NCBI RefSeq assembly: GCF_014843005.1 | Contig: NZ_JACYXM010000010.1 | Span: 27,395-91,394, forward strand | DNA: 64,000 nt | Source of the DNA: Rhodanobacter sp. DHG33 | GTDB taxonomy: Bacteria; Pseudomonadota; Gammaproteobacteria; Xanthomonadales; Rhodanobacteraceae | Direction: 5' to 3' | Part shown: piece by piece, positions 62,884 through 64,000 of the stretch | How positions within the stretch are numbered: the stretch's first letter is position 1 | Layout: each line of letters starts with the position of its first letter | Notes under the pieces: generated by a model | Seen by the model: the letters and a program-made list of their open reading frames with translations, nothing else | Told to the model about the DNA's origin: nothing | Database searches by the model: none | Program-made: the position numbers and the translations under genes

Positions 62884-63384
62884 ATGCCAGGCCAGCAGCA
62901 CGAGGTGACCTTCCGCTTCCTCGCCCAGCCCACCGACGTCAATTTCGGCGGCAAGGTGCACGGCGGCATGGCGATGAAGTGGATCGACCAGGCCGGCTAT
63001 GCCTGCGCGGTGGCATGGAGCGGGGCCTATTGCGTCACGGTCTCGGTCGGCGGCATCCAGTTCGTGGCGCCGATCCTGATCGGCGACCTGGTCACGGTGC
63101 GCGCGCGGCTGATCCATACCGGTACCTCCAGCATGCACCTGGCGGTGGATGTGCTGGCGAGCGACTTGCGCAAGAACGAGCAGCGCCTGGCGACCAGCTG
63201 CGTGATGGTGTTCGTAGCGCTGGATGCCCCGGACGGCAAGCCCACGCCAGTGCCCCGCTGGGAGCCGCGCGACGACGGCGAACGCCGCCTGCAGGCGCAT
63301 GCGCGCCGGCTGCAGGAGCTGTCGCGCGAGATGGAACGGCTGGTCGACGGACGTGCGGACGAAAACCTGCAAAGTCCCGGCTGA
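62884..63384 (+). CDS. Hotdog-fold acyl-CoA thioesterase (YciA/BACH type)
   Basis: A 166-residue thioesterase with FLAQPTDVNFGGKVHGGMAMKWIDQAGYACA, where the Asn-Phe-Gly-Gly and catalytic Asp define the family, and IQFVAPILIGDLVTVRARLIHTGTSSMHLAVDV. It hydrolyses acyl-CoAs; chain specificity unknown. ATG at 62884. Confidence 0.92.
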   Translation: MPGQQHEVTFRFLAQPTDVNFGGKVHGGMAMKWIDQAGYACAVAWSGAYCVTVSVGGIQFVAPILIGDLVTVRARLIHTGTSSMHLAVDVLASDLRKNEQRLATSCVMVFVALDAPDGKPTPVPRWEPRDDGERRLQAHARRLQELSREMERLVDGRADENLQSPG

Positions 63385-63423
63385 AAATCGCATCGGGATG
63401 TGTCCGCGGCACCGCATCGGGTG

Positions 63424-63452
63424 TTGACAGTCAGCAGGGTGCCCCACACAAT
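63424..63452 (+). promoter_or_regulatory. Sigma-70 promoter of the tRNA cluster
   Basis: A consensus -35 TTGACA (63424-63429) is followed after 17 bases by CACAAT (63447-63452), a four-of-six match to -10. Position is right for transcription of tRNA-Tyr starting shortly before 63467. Confidence 0.75.
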
Positions 63453-63466
63453 ACGCGTTCTTTGTT

Positions 63467-63552
63467 GGAGGGATACCCAAGCGGCCAACGGGGGCAGACT
63501 GTAAATCTGCTGGCTTACGCCTTCGGTGGTTCGAATCCACCTCCCTCCACCA
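63467..63552 (+). tRNA. tRNA-Tyr (anticodon GTA)
   Basis: Acceptor GGAGGGA/TCCCTCC; anticodon stem-loop CAGA-CTGTAAA-TCTG with GTA; a long variable arm (CTGGCTTACGCCTTCG region) as expected of class II tRNA-Tyr; T arm GGTGG-TTCGAAT-CCACC; encoded CCA (63550-63552). Confidence 0.95.
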
Positions 63553-63627
63553 GTCGATTCGCGCAGGTTGCGATTGGGCTGGTTCGCCGGGTCGGTCTGA
63601 CCGATTCGGCAACGGGCTCCGCGCAGG

Positions 63628-63701
<74 letters not shown>

Positions 63702-63725
63702 TTGATCCCGCCGTTATGAAATCTT

Positions 63726-63801
<76 letters not shown>

Positions 63802-63862
63802 TCTTTGTTGCTCGCCCGTTCCGGGCGGTTTTCCTCTCACTGACTCCACCGGGATTCTGGTC

Positions 63863-64000
63863 ATGGCAAAGGGCAAGTTCGAGCGCACCAAGCCCCACGT
63901 GAACGTGGGCACGATTGGTCACGTGGACCACGGCAAGACGACGCTGACGGCGGCGCTGACGAAGGTCGGTGCGGAGCGTTTCGGCGGTGAATTCAAGGCC
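63863..64000 (+). CDS. tuf: Translation elongation factor Tu (5' part, cut by window edge)
   Basis: The first 46 codons of EF-Tu ([20 protein letters not shown] start) with the GTP-binding P loop GHVDHGKTT. The gene continues past the window. The tRNA-Tyr-Gly-Thr-tuf order is the same as the E. coli tufB operon, so co-transcription with the tRNAs is likely. Confidence 0.97.
   Translation, partial: MAKGKFERTKPHVNVGTIGHVDHGKTTLTAALTKVGAERFGGEFKA

Noticed and set aside
59568..62969. A minus-strand open frame of over 1100 codons
   Set aside because: It covers rplY, pth and ychF in antisense. These have strong family motifs on the plus strand, and the minus frame has none.

Overview
The window is a stretch of high-GC chromosome from a gammaproteobacterium. 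It most resembles Rhodanobacteraceae/Xanthomonadales (Rhodanobacter, Dyella, Luteibacter and relatives). The evidence is the gene order hemA / TPR lipoprotein / lolB / ispE / tRNA-Gln / prs / rplY / pth / ychF, a dihydrolipoamide dehydrogenase with its own lipoyl domain, a three-piece pntAA/pntAB/pntB transhydrogenase, an ohr/ohrR pair, and a SAM-I riboswitch ahead of metX. This assignment is inference from gene content; no rRNA lies in the window. I see no CRISPR array, insertion sequence, integrase or prophage. Genes are densely packed, often with ATGA-type overlaps, so most of the window looks like ordinary chromosome with accessory blocks.

Layout. 1-1.3 kb: a gene tail, a DUF2383 protein and a small secreted protein. 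1.3-5.8 kb (minus): an ABC ATPase and a giant permease fused to an M1-type peptidase. 6.0-9.6 kb: aceF-lpdA, ended by a perfect TTCG-loop terminator. 9.7-12.9 kb: three paralogous single-pass membrane proteins around a DapB-like reductase that lacks the usual catalytic histidine. 13-14.1 kb: an ECF sigma factor and putative anti-sigma partner. 14.6-15.7 kb: ohr/ohrR with AT-rich palindromes. 15.9-24.4 kb: a His/Met-rich secreted protein, dinB, a secreted DUF6624 protein, an ATP-grasp enzyme, a COG4280 membrane pair, an amino-acid permease, an NRDE protein, a YchJ protein and NnrU. 24.4-27.9 kb (minus): HutD/Ves, then 2OG-Fe dioxygenase, exported creatininase-like protein and exported beta-propeller.

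28.1-31.7 kb: a methionine operon (metX, metB-like, hom) under a SAM-I riboswitch that can lead to a hairpin covering the Shine-Dalgarno, preceded by three tandem met-box-like octamers. 31.8-37.2 kb: GST, DMT exporter, AraC regulator, 5'-3' exonuclease, nitroreductase, DUF3465, cytidine deaminase. 37.3-41.8 kb: the transhydrogenase locus, with pntAA separated from pntAB-pntB by an antisense sigma/DUF3619/DUF3106 cassette. 42-50.2 kb: sufT, a single-domain asparaginase, a P-loop kinase-like protein coupled to an AidB-like acyl-CoA dehydrogenase, a WYL regulator divergent from NIPSNAP-LysE genes, cupin, DUF2069 and wrbA. 50.3-52.3 kb: yihY-like, thioredoxin-like and acylphosphatase genes in one overlapping operon.

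52.3-64 kb is the conserved core. hemA-prfA run leftward; a TPR lipoprotein, lolB and an in-frame GNAT-IspE fusion run rightward, followed by tRNA-Gln, prs, rplY, pth, ychF, a GNAT gene and a thioesterase. A tRNA-Tyr/Gly/Thr cluster with a clear promoter then leads into the start of tuf, cut by the window edge.

The points most worth a second look are the GNAT-IspE fusion, the paralogue trio with the altered DapB, the exported creatininase/propeller/dioxygenase cluster, and the apparently layered control of the methionine operon.
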